This document shows, one piece after another, positions 1-7,689 of a stretch of DNA of 39,209 bases (the first letter of the stretch is position 1; each line of letters begins with the position of its first letter). A program made the position numbers and the translations under genes. This DNA is from an uncultured Burkholderiales bacterium (lineage in GTDB: Bacteria; Pseudomonadota; Gammaproteobacteria; Burkholderiales; Burkholderiaceae_C): positions 1-39,209 of the forward strand of contig CAIJIT010000205.1 in assembly GCA_903820745.1 (NCBI GenBank). The letters run 5' to 3'. The notes below the pieces were generated by a model. The model ran no database searches. It was not told the DNA's origin and saw only the letters and a list, made by a program, of their open reading frames with translations.

Positions 1-68
1 CAGGAGCATACTTGTAGTGCTCAAATTCATGAGGAGCCCAGAACTCTGAACGCTCTCAGTTTGTAAGC

Positions 69-377
69 TTAGTCGGATAAGGCATTGATTCCAACTATGG
101 TACCCACCGTTGCAAGGCTGGGAATAGAAACAAGATAGATTAGCCCTAGAAGATTGCCAATAAAAGCGCCTGCTGCAACTGTTTCCAATTCGTCGTCGGT
201 AAGCTCTGCGGCTGCCTTTGCTTGGAATCTTATAAGTTCCACTGCTGTTATATCAAAACCTGCTGCCTTGGCGATTTTGACAGTAGCGTCTATATTCGGT
301 GCAGATTTTATCTGCTCTTGCAAATTTCGATCAACTCTGACCGATGCAATAAAAATTTCTATTTGTTCGAGTGACAT
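69..377 (-). CDS. Nif11-type leader peptide precursor (third of three)
   Basis: This 102-residue protein has the Nif11-like leader layout: an amphipathic start (MSLEQIEIFIASV), a middle with AKAAGFDITAVELIRFQA, and an acidic ELTDDELETVAAG segment ending in a small-residue site around residues 63-69, where such leaders are normally cleaved. The roughly 32-residue tail is hydrophobic, has no cysteine and few Ser/Thr, and ends in GTIVGINALSD. Two paralogues follow one another upstream on the same strand (466-786 and 816-1124), so the three probably form one operon. There is no clear Shine-Dalgarno before this ATG. From family knowledge, Nif11 leaders guide RiPP precursors to modifying or exporting enzymes; none is visible, but the window ends 68 bases downstream. 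The modification and activity of the product are unknown. Confidence 0.85.
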   Translation of the reverse strand: MSLEQIEIFIASVRVDRNLQEQIKSAPNIDATVKIAKAAGFDITAVELIRFQAKAAAELTDDELETVAAGAFIGNLLGLIYLVSIPSLATVGTIVGINALSD

Positions 378-465
378 ATGGTTACCGGAGGTTGGTGATA
401 TTAATATTGATTAATTTGGGTATTCCAGGGTCGTTTATCTTGTTTTTTACCTGTTACTCCCTGCC

Positions 466-786
466 TTAGTCTTTACTTAGCTCATTTATGCCGTATGCTG
501 TGCCACCAACCACAACCGTAGAAGCTCCCCAAAGCCCGAGAAAAAATAGTCCAGCTCTTATATGCGGCACCACCGTCCCTCCTGATATATTCTCCAATTC
601 ACTGTCCGACAGCTTGGCAGTAGCTGTGGCCTGGATTCGCAGGACGTCACCGGCGGTGACATCTAATCCCAAGTTTTTGGCTATATTAGCGACCGCAGCA
701 AACGTCGGCGCTGATTTTAGTTCGTCCTGCAATTCAACGCTCAAATTAATTTTTTCTAAAAATTTCTCTATTTGTTCTTTTGACAT
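466..786 (-). CDS. Nif11-type leader peptide precursor (second of three)
   Basis: This 106-residue paralogue of the flanking genes has the same layout: MSKEQIEKFLEKI start, AKNLGLDVTAGDVLRIQA middle, and an ELENISGG leader end near residues 63-70. The tail of about 36 residues is glycine-rich and hydrophobic (GLFFLGLWGASTVVVGG) and ends in GTAYGINELSKD, which aligns with the tail of the downstream copy. It contains no cysteine, so lanthionine or thioether chemistry on Cys is excluded for this core. AAAGGAC lies just upstream of the ATG as a ribosome binding site. The gap to the first copy is 29 bases, which indicates co-transcription. Family assignment is from motif recognition; the function of the mature peptide is not known. 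Confidence 0.85.
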   Translation of the reverse strand: MSKEQIEKFLEKINLSVELQDELKSAPTFAAVANIAKNLGLDVTAGDVLRIQATATAKLSDSELENISGGTVVPHIRAGLFFLGLWGASTVVVGGTAYGINELSKD

Positions 787-815
787 GATTTTAGTCCTTT
801 AAAAAATATCAATTT

Positions 816-1124
816 TCAACCGAGTTTATTGGCTGCATATAGACCAGTAATGGTTCCAGATGTGATCGCAAAGCCTGCATTGAACAGTAAGAAAGCCATA
901 TCTGTACCAAATCCACCACCAGCGACTCCTTGGAGTTCTTCGTCCGAGAGCTCTGCCACTACCGCGGCTTGATGGCGGATGAGGTCGGCTGCCGTGATGT
1001 CAAATCCGGCTGTCTTGGCGATCGCTATCGCCGCTGCGGCATCGGTAGCAACTTTCATCTGGTCCAGCAGTCCGTTGTCTGTCTGGACTTTGGCGATGAA
1101 GGCATTGAGGGTTTGTTGAGACAT
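816..1124 (-). CDS. Nif11-type leader peptide precursor (first of three)
   Basis: This 102-residue protein starts MSQQTLNAFIAKVQTD, continues with the Nif11 core phrase AKTAGFDITAADLIRHQA, and has an acidic ELSDEELQGVAGGG segment ending near residue 71. The tail (FGTDMAFLLFNAGFAITSG..., ending GLYAANKLG) is short, hydrophobic and cysteine-free. An AAGGTAA ribosome binding site precedes the ATG. It is the promoter-proximal member of the three-gene set; the 200 bases between it and the esterase gene upstream contain no other gene and should hold the promoter, though I cannot pick a convincing -35/-10 pair. The precursors share leaders more strongly than tails, as usual for RiPP families with diversified cores. 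Confidence 0.85.
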   Translation of the reverse strand: MSQQTLNAFIAKVQTDNGLLDQMKVATDAAAAIAIAKTAGFDITAADLIRHQAAVVAELSDEELQGVAGGGFGTDMAFLLFNAGFAITSGTITGLYAANKLG

Positions 1125-1325
1125 GTGATATTACCTTGGTGAGAAATTCTGGTTCAGTAATTTGGCATTTAATCTTCAAAATCCAGCTTAGCAGAAGGAT
1201 TCGGCTTTCAACTGACTTTTGGGAATTTGCTGGATTCCCGAATGGCAGTTGCTGATAGCGAATCTTTCTGGCATGGCGATATTCATCCGTCTGCCCGATT
1301 TGGCGCCGTATCTGCCTGTCAAACT

Positions 1326-3257
1326 TTAACGGCCTGCCGCCCACCAGAAACCGGTGCATTGGTGCTCGGCATCGGCATTGAAGGGAGCAATCGGGCCGAT
1401 GTCGCTGGGCTGAAAGCGCATGACCTTGGTCGACAGCGCGGCGCCGTCATAGGCCGGCCAGGCAGGAAGACCGGTTGGGGCCGGTACGCCGGTGCGTGCA
1501 AAGCTCGACCAATAGGCCACCATTTGATCGGCTAATGTCTGCGACGTGGCCGGCAGGTCAGGGGCGTTGATGGCGGCCGTGTTCGATAACTTGGGAAAAA
1601 AGTAATTGAGCACCGACGAGTGCACAGCACCGAGATCGAATCCAAGCGGCTCCTGCGGTGGCACGATGATGCCGACGCCAGCGACCAGGGCATGTGGATC
1701 GGCAAATTCGAATTGAAATTGCTTATTGCCGGTCTTGCCGTAGAGGGCGTTGGATGTCTTCAGGTAAAGACAGTGGTTGATGCCGATGTTTGGCGTGAAA
1801 TCCGAAATCATCGAGCCGAATGTGGCGCCGTTGATCGGCGTCGTACCGGGCTTGGCGCTGGTGCCTGGGTCGGGGAAATAGCGCTTGGTGATGTCGCTGC
1901 ATTGGCTGCCTGGGCAGGAAACGCCATTGCCATAGAACATATTCATATAGGCACTGTTGACGCTGGCGCCACCATCGTTGCTGACCGGTATCTTGATGTT
2001 CGGACCGTTCTGCCCGAGGACGTTGTAGGCGATATAAAGGCGCAGCTCGTTTTGTGCACCGCCCATGATCAGGGGCACTTGCATGAAATTGGCGCTGCCG
2101 ATTGCCTCGCTGAAGCTGCGAGGCGCGGTCGTCGTCGCGTCGGCCAGGCTCCTGGCGTCGCTGCCGATCGTGGGGCTGAAGGCCATGATTGCCACGTTGG
2201 AGAAGTAGTTTTGCGCCAGCAATAAATTCTTGACCTTGGCGTTCCTCAGGCAATCTCCAATCGCCGGCGGGCTTGGCAGGCTGGCCACCGGGGTGTTCGG
2301 GACAATGCAATTGACGTTGGGATTTTGCGCAATGATCTGCCAGGCCGGCGCGCCGGCTGGCGGGCTTTCAACCGGCGTGGCAGTCGCTTCCGCCGGGGAA
2401 CCGATCACCGGATATGCAGTCGTCGTCGCATAGGGCACATAACTTCCGATGGCCTCCTGCACCGAAGGCATCGGAAACAGGCAGCCGCCGCTGATCACCA
2501 CCGCTTTATGAAACAGGCCGCCGAGCTTGTCGGCCGATGCCAGGTGCACGCAGATCGACCCGGCACCGGCTGATTCCCCCGCTACGGTGACGTTGGATGG
2601 ATCGCCGCCAAAGGCCGCGATGTTCTTTTGCACCCATTTCAGGGCCAGACGCTGATCTTCGAGGCCGAGGTTGCCGTTGCCGTTGGCGCCCGGCGCTGCC
2701 GAGCCGGTGGCCGGCAGCGGCATGAAGCCGAACAATCCAACCCGGTAATTCAGTGAAACGACGACCATCTGGCCCTGATTGGCCAACTGGTCCAGACGGT
2801 ACAGGTTCGAGCCGCCTCCGACAAACGCGCCGCCGTGGATCCAGACAAAGACTGGCAACTTGGCGCCCGCTGCGATGTTGGCTGGGGTGCTGACGTTGAC
2901 GAACAGGCAGTCTTCTTCAAAGCTGGCTTCGGTCAGGTTGAAGCGTGCCGATTGCGGGCAGTTCTTGCCGAACTGGCTGGCGTCCAGCACGCCGGCCCAG
3001 GGCCCCGCAGGTTGGGGCAGGGCAAAGCGCTTTTCGCCAATCGGCGCTGCGGCAAAGGGGATGCCGCGGAACTCGAGCGCGCCGTTGCGTGCCGATCCTT
3101 GAACATAGCCCATGTCGGTTTGCACGAGGCGATCAATACCGCCGCAGCCTGCAAGCAATGGGGCCAGTCCCAGCATCAGGAGGGGGGAAAGCAGTCGGTG
3201 AATTGGGCCTGTCAATTGACTGACTTGCCGGTGAATTTTCTGGAAGAACTGGATCAT
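1326..3257 (-). CDS. Carboxylesterase type B family lipoprotein
   Basis: A 643-residue alpha/beta-hydrolase of the carboxylesterase/para-nitrobenzyl esterase family. The N-terminus is a lipoprotein signal: hydrophobic residues 22-37 followed by LLAGC with the lipidation cysteine at residue 38, so the enzyme is probably anchored on the outer membrane. The family signatures are in order: FRGIPFAAAPIGEKRF (63-78), EDCLFVNV (115-122), the oxyanion-hole motif WIHGGAF (139-145), and the nucleophile elbow GESAGAGS with Ser229. The later NELRLY and AVHSS segments are the likely acid and histidine positions. The size is normal for the family plus inserts in the middle. It hydrolyses carboxylic esters; the substrate cannot be told. 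It lies upstream of the Nif11 genes on the same strand, but the 200-base gap argues against a shared function. Confidence 0.88.
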   Translation of the reverse strand: MIQFFQKIHRQVSQLTGPIHRLLSPLLMLGLAPLLAGCGGIDRLVQTDMGYVQGSARNGALEFRGIPFAAAPIGEKRFALPQPAGPWAGVLDASQFGKNCPQSARFNLTEASFEEDCLFVNVSTPANIAAGAKLPVFVWIHGGAFVGGGSNLYRLDQLANQGQMVVVSLNYRVGLFGFMPLPATGSAAPGANGNGNLGLEDQRLALKWVQKNIAAFGGDPSNVTVAGESAGAGSICVHLASADKLGGLFHKAVVISGGCLFPMPSVQEAIGSYVPYATTTAYPVIGSPAEATATPVESPPAGAPAWQIIAQNPNVNCIVPNTPVASLPSPPAIGDCLRNAKVKNLLLAQNYFSNVAIMAFSPTIGSDARSLADATTTAPRSFSEAIGSANFMQVPLIMGGAQNELRLYIAYNVLGQNGPNIKIPVSNDGGASVNSAYMNMFYGNGVSCPGSQCSDITKRYFPDPGTSAKPGTTPINGATFGSMISDFTPNIGINHCLYLKTSNALYGKTGNKQFQFEFADPHALVAGVGIIVPPQEPLGFDLGAVHSSVLNYFFPKLSNTAAINAPDLPATSQTLADQMVAYWSSFARTGVPAPTGLPAWPAYDGAALSTKVMRFQPSDIGPIAPFNADAEHQCTGFWWAAGR

Positions 3258-3340
3258 TTTCGGAGCTCGAAGGGAGGAGGGTGGAATTACCCGGTAATGG
3301 GTATTTAAAGATATTGTCAGGAGCCGTTGGAAATGGTGTT

Positions 3341-4696
3341 TCAGGTTGATATTTTACGTTCAAAAATAAATCTATAAAATGACCAGATCAGAATTATCCA
3401 GATGGGAATAAATATTGTCGCAAGACGTGATACAGGGTTGAACCACATCGCGCACAGCAATAGTCCGAGGAAAGCCAGGCAGAGATAGTTTGTCCACGGA
3501 AACCAGAATACCGGGAAACTAACCTTGGCACCGGTCCGTTGATTGGCTGCACGAAATTTCAGATGCGACAACGAAATCATCGCCCAACTGATGATCAGCA
3601 TGGACATGATCAGCGACATCAGGATCATCAAGGCATCTGTCGGCAATATATAATTGACGACGACAACTAGAAAAGTCAGCCCAGCCGATAGGGCGATGGC
3701 TCGCACTGGAATGCCCTGGGAGCTCAATTGTCCGAATGCTGTCGGCGCAAACCCTTGTTTTGCCAGGCTGAGCAACATGCGGCTGTTGGTATAAACCCCG
3801 CTATTGCATACGGATAATGCAGCGGTCAGAACCACGATATTCAGTGCATTGGCAGCGAAATTGCTGCCGAGATGTGAGAATATCAGGACGAAGGGGCTAC
3901 CGCCTGCGCCAATCTTCGTCCAGGGATAGAGAGAAAACAGTATGAGCAGGGCCCCGATATAAAAGATCAAGATGCGATAGGCGACTTGATTGATCGCTTT
4001 TGGGATGATTTTCTCGGGCTGATCGGCTTCGCCGGCGGTGACGCCGATCAGCTCCAGGCCGGCAAAGGAGAACATGATGATCGCCATCGCGAGAAAGAGC
4101 CCGTGCCAGCCATGCGGCATGAAGCCGCCATAGCGCCAGAGGTTGGCAACATTGGCCTCAGGCCCGGCCGCCCCCGAAATCAGCAGATAGGCGCCGAAGA
4201 GGATCATGCCGATGATTGCGAGGATCTTGATCAAGGCAAACCAGAATTCAAGTTCGCCGAAATACTTGACGCTCAGCAGATTGGCTGAGTTGACCAGGAC
4301 GAAGAAAACCAGCGCTGACTGCCAGGTTGGGATTTCGGGCCACCAGAACTGTATGAAGATGCCGATGGCGGTCAGTTCAACCATCGCGCCAAGCACCCAG
4401 GCGAACCAATAGGTCCAGCCAGCCAGAAACCCCGGGAATTCACCCCAATACTTGTTGGCGAAATGTCCGAAGGAGCCGGACACTGGCTCATGAACAATCA
4501 TTTCCCCAAGTTGTCTTGCTATCAGGAACGCGATTGCACCGCCGATGGCATAACCGATTATGACGGCCGGCCCAGCCAACTGCACAACTTCGGCAAGGCC
4601 CAAGAACAAGCCGGTGCCAATAGAACCACCCAGCACCATCAGTTGGATATGCCTGTTTTTCAGTGCGCGTTGCAATAATGGCTTGGTGACGGACAT
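3341..4696 (-). CDS. Amino acid permease (APC superfamily, AAT family)
   Basis: A 451-residue inner-membrane transporter. The start matches the amino acid transporter family (AroP/ProY/CycA type): LKNRHIQLMVLGGSIGTGLFLG at about residues 12-33 includes the conserved GSIGTGLFLG of the first membrane helix, followed by EMIVHEPVSGSFGHFA and eight to ten further hydrophobic segments, as expected for a 12-helix proton symporter. The substrate (aromatic, proline, alanine/serine or other) is not readable. The ATG has AAGG four bases upstream. The 155 bases upstream are very AT-rich and probably contain the promoter. GC content is lower than in neighbouring genes. Downstream lies the esterase, separated by 83 bases. 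Confidence 0.88.
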   Translation of the reverse strand: MSVTKPLLQRALKNRHIQLMVLGGSIGTGLFLGLAEVVQLAGPAVIIGYAIGGAIAFLIARQLGEMIVHEPVSGSFGHFANKYWGEFPGFLAGWTYWFAWVLGAMVELTAIGIFIQFWWPEIPTWQSALVFFVLVNSANLLSVKYFGELEFWFALIKILAIIGMILFGAYLLISGAAGPEANVANLWRYGGFMPHGWHGLFLAMAIIMFSFAGLELIGVTAGEADQPEKIIPKAINQVAYRILIFYIGALLILFSLYPWTKIGAGGSPFVLIFSHLGSNFAANALNIVVLTAALSVCNSGVYTNSRMLLSLAKQGFAPTAFGQLSSQGIPVRAIALSAGLTFLVVVVNYILPTDALMILMSLIMSMLIISWAMISLSHLKFRAANQRTGAKVSFPVFWFPWTNYLCLAFLGLLLCAMWFNPVSRLATIFIPIWIILIWSFYRFIFERKIST

Positions 4697-4851
4697 AACC
4701 TTATATATTATTTTATGATCTTGAGGAGATATATCATGAAATACATATTTAATATTTTTTAAATATCAACTATATTTATCATTTCACCGGCTCAGATTCT
4801 GAGTTCTATTTTTTAAATGCTGGGCGGTAGGGTTGGCGTCGGCAGGGCGCA

Positions 4852-5331
4852 TCAGGCAGGATCGACAGGCGTTTGCGAGCGTGCATCGCTCAGCAACTGA
4901 TCGACCGAGAACTTACCGCCGCCCGTGGCGAAAATCATTGCAAATGCGGCAATCAGGCCGAGGTTGCGATAGAACATCGACTCGTTGAAGGCCTGCTCGA
5001 CTCCGAGCATGGACCAGAAAGGGTGACCAAGGTAGGTCAGTGCGATCAGCCAGAGCGTCAGTGCCAAGGCGGCATGTCGAGTTTGTAGTCCGAGCAGCAC
5101 CATGACCCCGGCAAGCGTCTGGAACAGGGCGTTGGCATAGGCAAACCAGAGCGGGCAGGGCCCGCCTTGGGCCACCAGTTCCATCAGACGCAAGGTGGCG
5201 AAGTTGCTCGTGAACATCGAGATGTCAAGCAATTTGCGATAACCGTAGACGATCATCGATGCGGACATCATCAGTCTTGCGCTTAGCAGGACGATGTTGT
5301 TCGTTGGCAAACCCAGCAGCTGGTTCTTCAT
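4852..5331 (-). CDS. DoxX family membrane protein
   Basis: A 159-residue protein with four predicted membrane segments and the DoxX-family pattern: an N-terminal helix with LLSARLMMSASMIVYGYRKL, a second segment after PLWFAYANALFQTLAGVMVLLGL, a third (ALALTLWLIALTYLGHPFW), and a last one (NLGLIAAFAMIFATGGGKFSVDQLL). The family contains quinone-linked thiosulfate oxidase subunits and many redox-related proteins of unknown role; nothing here points to one reaction. It is divergent from the LysR regulator at 5640, and such neighbours are often the regulator's target. The permease gene lies downstream after 155 bases. Start chosen at the first ATG, with a weak TAGG upstream. Confidence 0.8.
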   Translation of the reverse strand: MKNQLLGLPTNNIVLLSARLMMSASMIVYGYRKLLDISMFTSNFATLRLMELVAQGGPCPLWFAYANALFQTLAGVMVLLGLQTRHAALALTLWLIALTYLGHPFWSMLGVEQAFNESMFYRNLGLIAAFAMIFATGGGKFSVDQLLSDARSQTPVDPA

Positions 5332-5459
5332 TTGGCCTATTGCTCGTCTCAGTGTTGCCGAACTGCCAGAGCAAGCCTGGCCTTGCGGCCCGGCGGTGCT
5401 GTGAGTCTTGATTGCTTATGTCAGGGAGTCGACCCACTCAATAGCAAGGAAGCTGCCGA

Positions 5460-5487
5460 TTGTAAAAGTGACAAAATCACGTAAGAT
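5460..5487 (+). promoter_or_regulatory. Possible sigma-70 promoter for the LysR gene
   Basis: TTGTAA (5460-5465) and TAAGAT (5482-5487) are 16 bases apart in the divergent region between the DoxX and LysR genes. The spacer contains a short dyad, GTGA-CAAAA-TCAC (5468-5480), which could be an operator. Pattern only; the leader to the LysR ATG would be about 145 bases. Confidence 0.3.
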
Positions 5488-5639
5488 GACATTTGAGAAC
5501 GTCTACGGTTCGAAATGGGAATTCCAGTGATGTCCGGGATGGTCGAGTTGCTGATGAAGACTGGGTGAACTGGCGGACTCATCGACTTGATGAGTTGCTT
5601 GAGATTTGGAGATGCAGGTGCCGTTGAAAGGCTGGTGAG

Positions 5640-6575
5640 ATGAAAGACCTGGACCTGACATCGCTGCGATTGTTTGTGGCCGTCTGCGAATCGCGCAGCA
5701 TCTCGCGTGTGGCGGAGCGCGAGCATTTGGTGGCGTCATCGATCAGCAAAAGGCTGAGCAAGCTCGAGCAGGATTTCGGCGTTCCCTTGCTGAAGGCGGA
5801 GAAGCGTGGCGTTTCGCCGACCACTGCTGGGCTGAGTTTGGCCGAGCAGGCACGTGGCTTGCTCGGCCAGGCCCAGCGGATTTCACAGGAGATGAACTAT
5901 TACAACTCCGGGGCGACCGGCGTTGTGCACTTGATGTCGAACGATTCAGCCATCAGCGGGGCCTTGACTGACGACCTGATCGAGTTCCAGCATATTCATC
6001 CGACGATCGATCTGAAGGTAGAGGCGCAGAACAGCCGCCAGGTCATGCAAGCGATCAGGGACGGCCAGGTGGCTGCCGGCATCTTGTGGGACACCGTCGA
6101 CCTGGCGGGCCTGCAGACTCTTCCCTATCGATCTGACCAGGTGGCCGTTATCGCAAGGCAGGATCATCCTTTGGCAGGTAGATCCTCGATCGAGCTCGCT
6201 GAATGCCTCCAGTACAGCCATGTGGGCATGAGGTCGACGCGATTGGTGGAATCATTTTTGCGGCGAACCAATTCCCTCGACGATCGCCCGGTGCGATATC
6301 GGGCTGAAGTTCCCAACCAAGCCCAGGCTTTGCGCTACGCCGCTGCCGGTGTTGGCATTTTTGTCTGCCCGGTCTCAGTTGCTGCGCCATTGGCCGAGTT
6401 GTACAAGTTGGTGATCATTCCGTTGACCGATGCCTGGGCCCACCGGCGCTATGTGATCAGTTTCAAAGATGAGCAGTCGCTGTCGCCTGCAGCCAAGTTG
6501 GTGATCGACCATCTGGCCGCTGCAGTCAGCAACGCCGATGCCGAATTCAATCGGTTTCAAGCTGAGGCCAACTAA
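5640..6575 (+). CDS. LysR family transcriptional regulator
   Basis: A 311-residue LysR-type regulator. Residues 4-62 form the winged helix-turn-helix: LDLTSLRLFVAVCESRS, RVAEREHLVASSISKRLSKL, then the wing with FGVPLLKAEKRGVSPTTAG. The rest is the two-lobed co-inducer domain (VVHLMSNDSAISGAL, HPTIDLKVEAQNSRQVMQAI, later YAAAGVGIFVCPVSVA). GGTGAG immediately precedes the ATG. It is divergent from the DoxX gene, a typical arrangement for LysR autoregulation and target control; the ligand is unknown. The stop codon coincides with the left end of the 160-bp inverted-repeat element (6575-6734), so the insertion may have reshaped the extreme C-terminus, although the length is normal for the family. 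Confidence 0.9.
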   Translation: MKDLDLTSLRLFVAVCESRSISRVAEREHLVASSISKRLSKLEQDFGVPLLKAEKRGVSPTTAGLSLAEQARGLLGQAQRISQEMNYYNSGATGVVHLMSNDSAISGALTDDLIEFQHIHPTIDLKVEAQNSRQVMQAIRDGQVAAGILWDTVDLAGLQTLPYRSDQVAVIARQDHPLAGRSSIELAECLQYSHVGMRSTRLVESFLRRTNSLDDRPVRYRAEVPNQAQALRYAAAGVGIFVCPVSVAAPLAELYKLVIIPLTDAWAHRRYVISFKDEQSLSPAAKLVIDHLAAAVSNADAEFNRFQAEAN

Positions 6576-6734
6576 GAACTTGTCCGGAAATAAACGGGCA
6601 GAGGATGGCGAGGTGGTTTGGGTGCAGGGCAAGGCGAAAACTCAGCGATACCCAGCAGCACCGCGAGGATTGGCAACGCAGCCATGCGTTCAAAGCGACC
6701 GTCAGCTGACCCAGGCTATTTACTGACAAGTTCT
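6575..6734. mobile_element. 160-bp element with 18-bp terminal inverted repeats (MITE-like or IS remnant)
   Basis: The left end (6575-6592, AGAACTTGTCCGGAAATA) and the reverse complement of the right end (6717-6734, AGAACTTGTCAGTAAATA) agree at 15 of 18 bases, with the outer ten identical. The interior is too short for a transposase and shows no convincing ORF. It sits between an intact regulator and a broken transporter gene, as expected for insertion-driven decay. No clear target-site duplication is visible. The parent element is unknown. Confidence 0.55.
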
Positions 6735-6895
6735 AAGCCGATCGGGATCCCGGCGGTGCCGTTGTCCTGGGCTGCGGCGCCGCCAACCGGCTGCGATCAG
6801 CCGGCGCTGTCAGTCGGTTCCGGGTCCTGCCGCGACCAGTTTGTCCATCTCTAGCGCATGGGCTGCAGCGGCTTCGCTCGAAAGCAGTTCGCCTT

Positions 6896-7112
6896 CCCAT
6901 ATGGGCAATGCTGACCACCAGGGTCGAGAACACCAGCGGGCCGATCAGCATCTTGATCAGGCGCAGAAAAATATCGGAGATGATCGCGACATAACCGGCC
7001 ACCCGCGCGGCGGTGGCTTTGTCGGGAAATGCCACGAATATCATCTAGCCGACGATGATTCCGAGCACCAGCCCAGTAAGGATCAGCCGAGTTTGAGAGC
7101 CATTTTTTTCAT
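6896..7112 (-). pseudogene. Remnant of a dicarboxylate/amino acid:cation symporter (DctA/GltP type)
   Basis: Reading the minus strand from ATG at 7112 gives MKKMALKLG followed by a stop. After a frame change comes LTGLVLGIIVG, another stop, then MIFVAFPDKATAARVAGYVA, SDIFLRLIKMLIGPLVFSTL and VVSIAHMG, which is the unmistakable start of the DAACS family (first membrane helix plus the FLRLIKMLIGPLVF second helix). Homology stops at about 6896; the remaining three-quarters of a ~430-residue symporter is absent. With a frameshift, an in-frame stop and the truncation, this cannot make a transporter. The 160-bp inverted-repeat element lies just beyond the break. Confidence 0.8.
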
Positions 7113-7689
7113 GGTGCTGACGCTGTCAATTGGGGTGGGAAGCAGGTGAGAAAGTCACCTGATGGTCTGCAGCAAGGGCGGTTCGAAATCTACTTAGGGC
7201 TATTACTTTGAAGTAGAAAATCGGCCGGGAGGTATTTTTTCAAGCTTGCAATACCGGCTGACGAGCATCACTGGTGCCGGTTGAGTGTAAATTCTAAAAA
7301 ATCGGTCAATGTGACATTTCGGAATGCTCGAGATGCAATTTTGGAACTTTAGACCGAAGGATGCGTTAGGCTGTCGCCGAGCGGCCAAGACGAATCCGGA
7401 AATCTGGCTTGTAAACGACCCACAAAATCGAGTTGGAAGCAACGATGGTGCGTTGCTGATTGATAATCAAGCCCGAGCCCAGCCGTTTTAGGCAAAATCT
7501 TGCCAAGAACCAATAAGACCAAACCGAGCTCTTGCCCGCTAGCCAGGTAGAATTTTGCCTGCCGCTCGGTAAAAAAATGGCGCTGTGTACCGGGCTTGTG
7601 CTGCCCCAGCCCAGGGCTTGAATTTCCGGAATTCATGTTTTGATCGGCAACAGCAGTTGCCAGCTAATTGTTCCAAGAAGGTGATGTCG
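7113..7689. other. Intergenic stretch without a recognisable gene
   Basis: No ORF here has family-like composition or a ribosome binding site. The region between the symporter remnant and the TAXI gene must contain the TAXI promoter, but I could not identify convincing -35/-10 or -24/-12 elements. It may include further decayed sequence. Confidence 0.5.

Noticed and set aside
1221-1239. Hairpin GGGAAT/ATTCCC upstream of the Nif11 genes as a terminator for the esterase
   Set aside because: No T tract follows it on the minus strand.
1000-2433. Several long ORFs opposite the esterase and Nif11 genes
   Set aside because: They are shadows of real genes in GC-rich sequence, with arginine- or glutamine-rich composition and no ribosome binding sites or family motifs.
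7203-7636. Minus-strand ORFs in the gap before the TAXI gene
   Set aside because: No recognisable domain, no ribosome binding site, and they overlap the expected promoter region.
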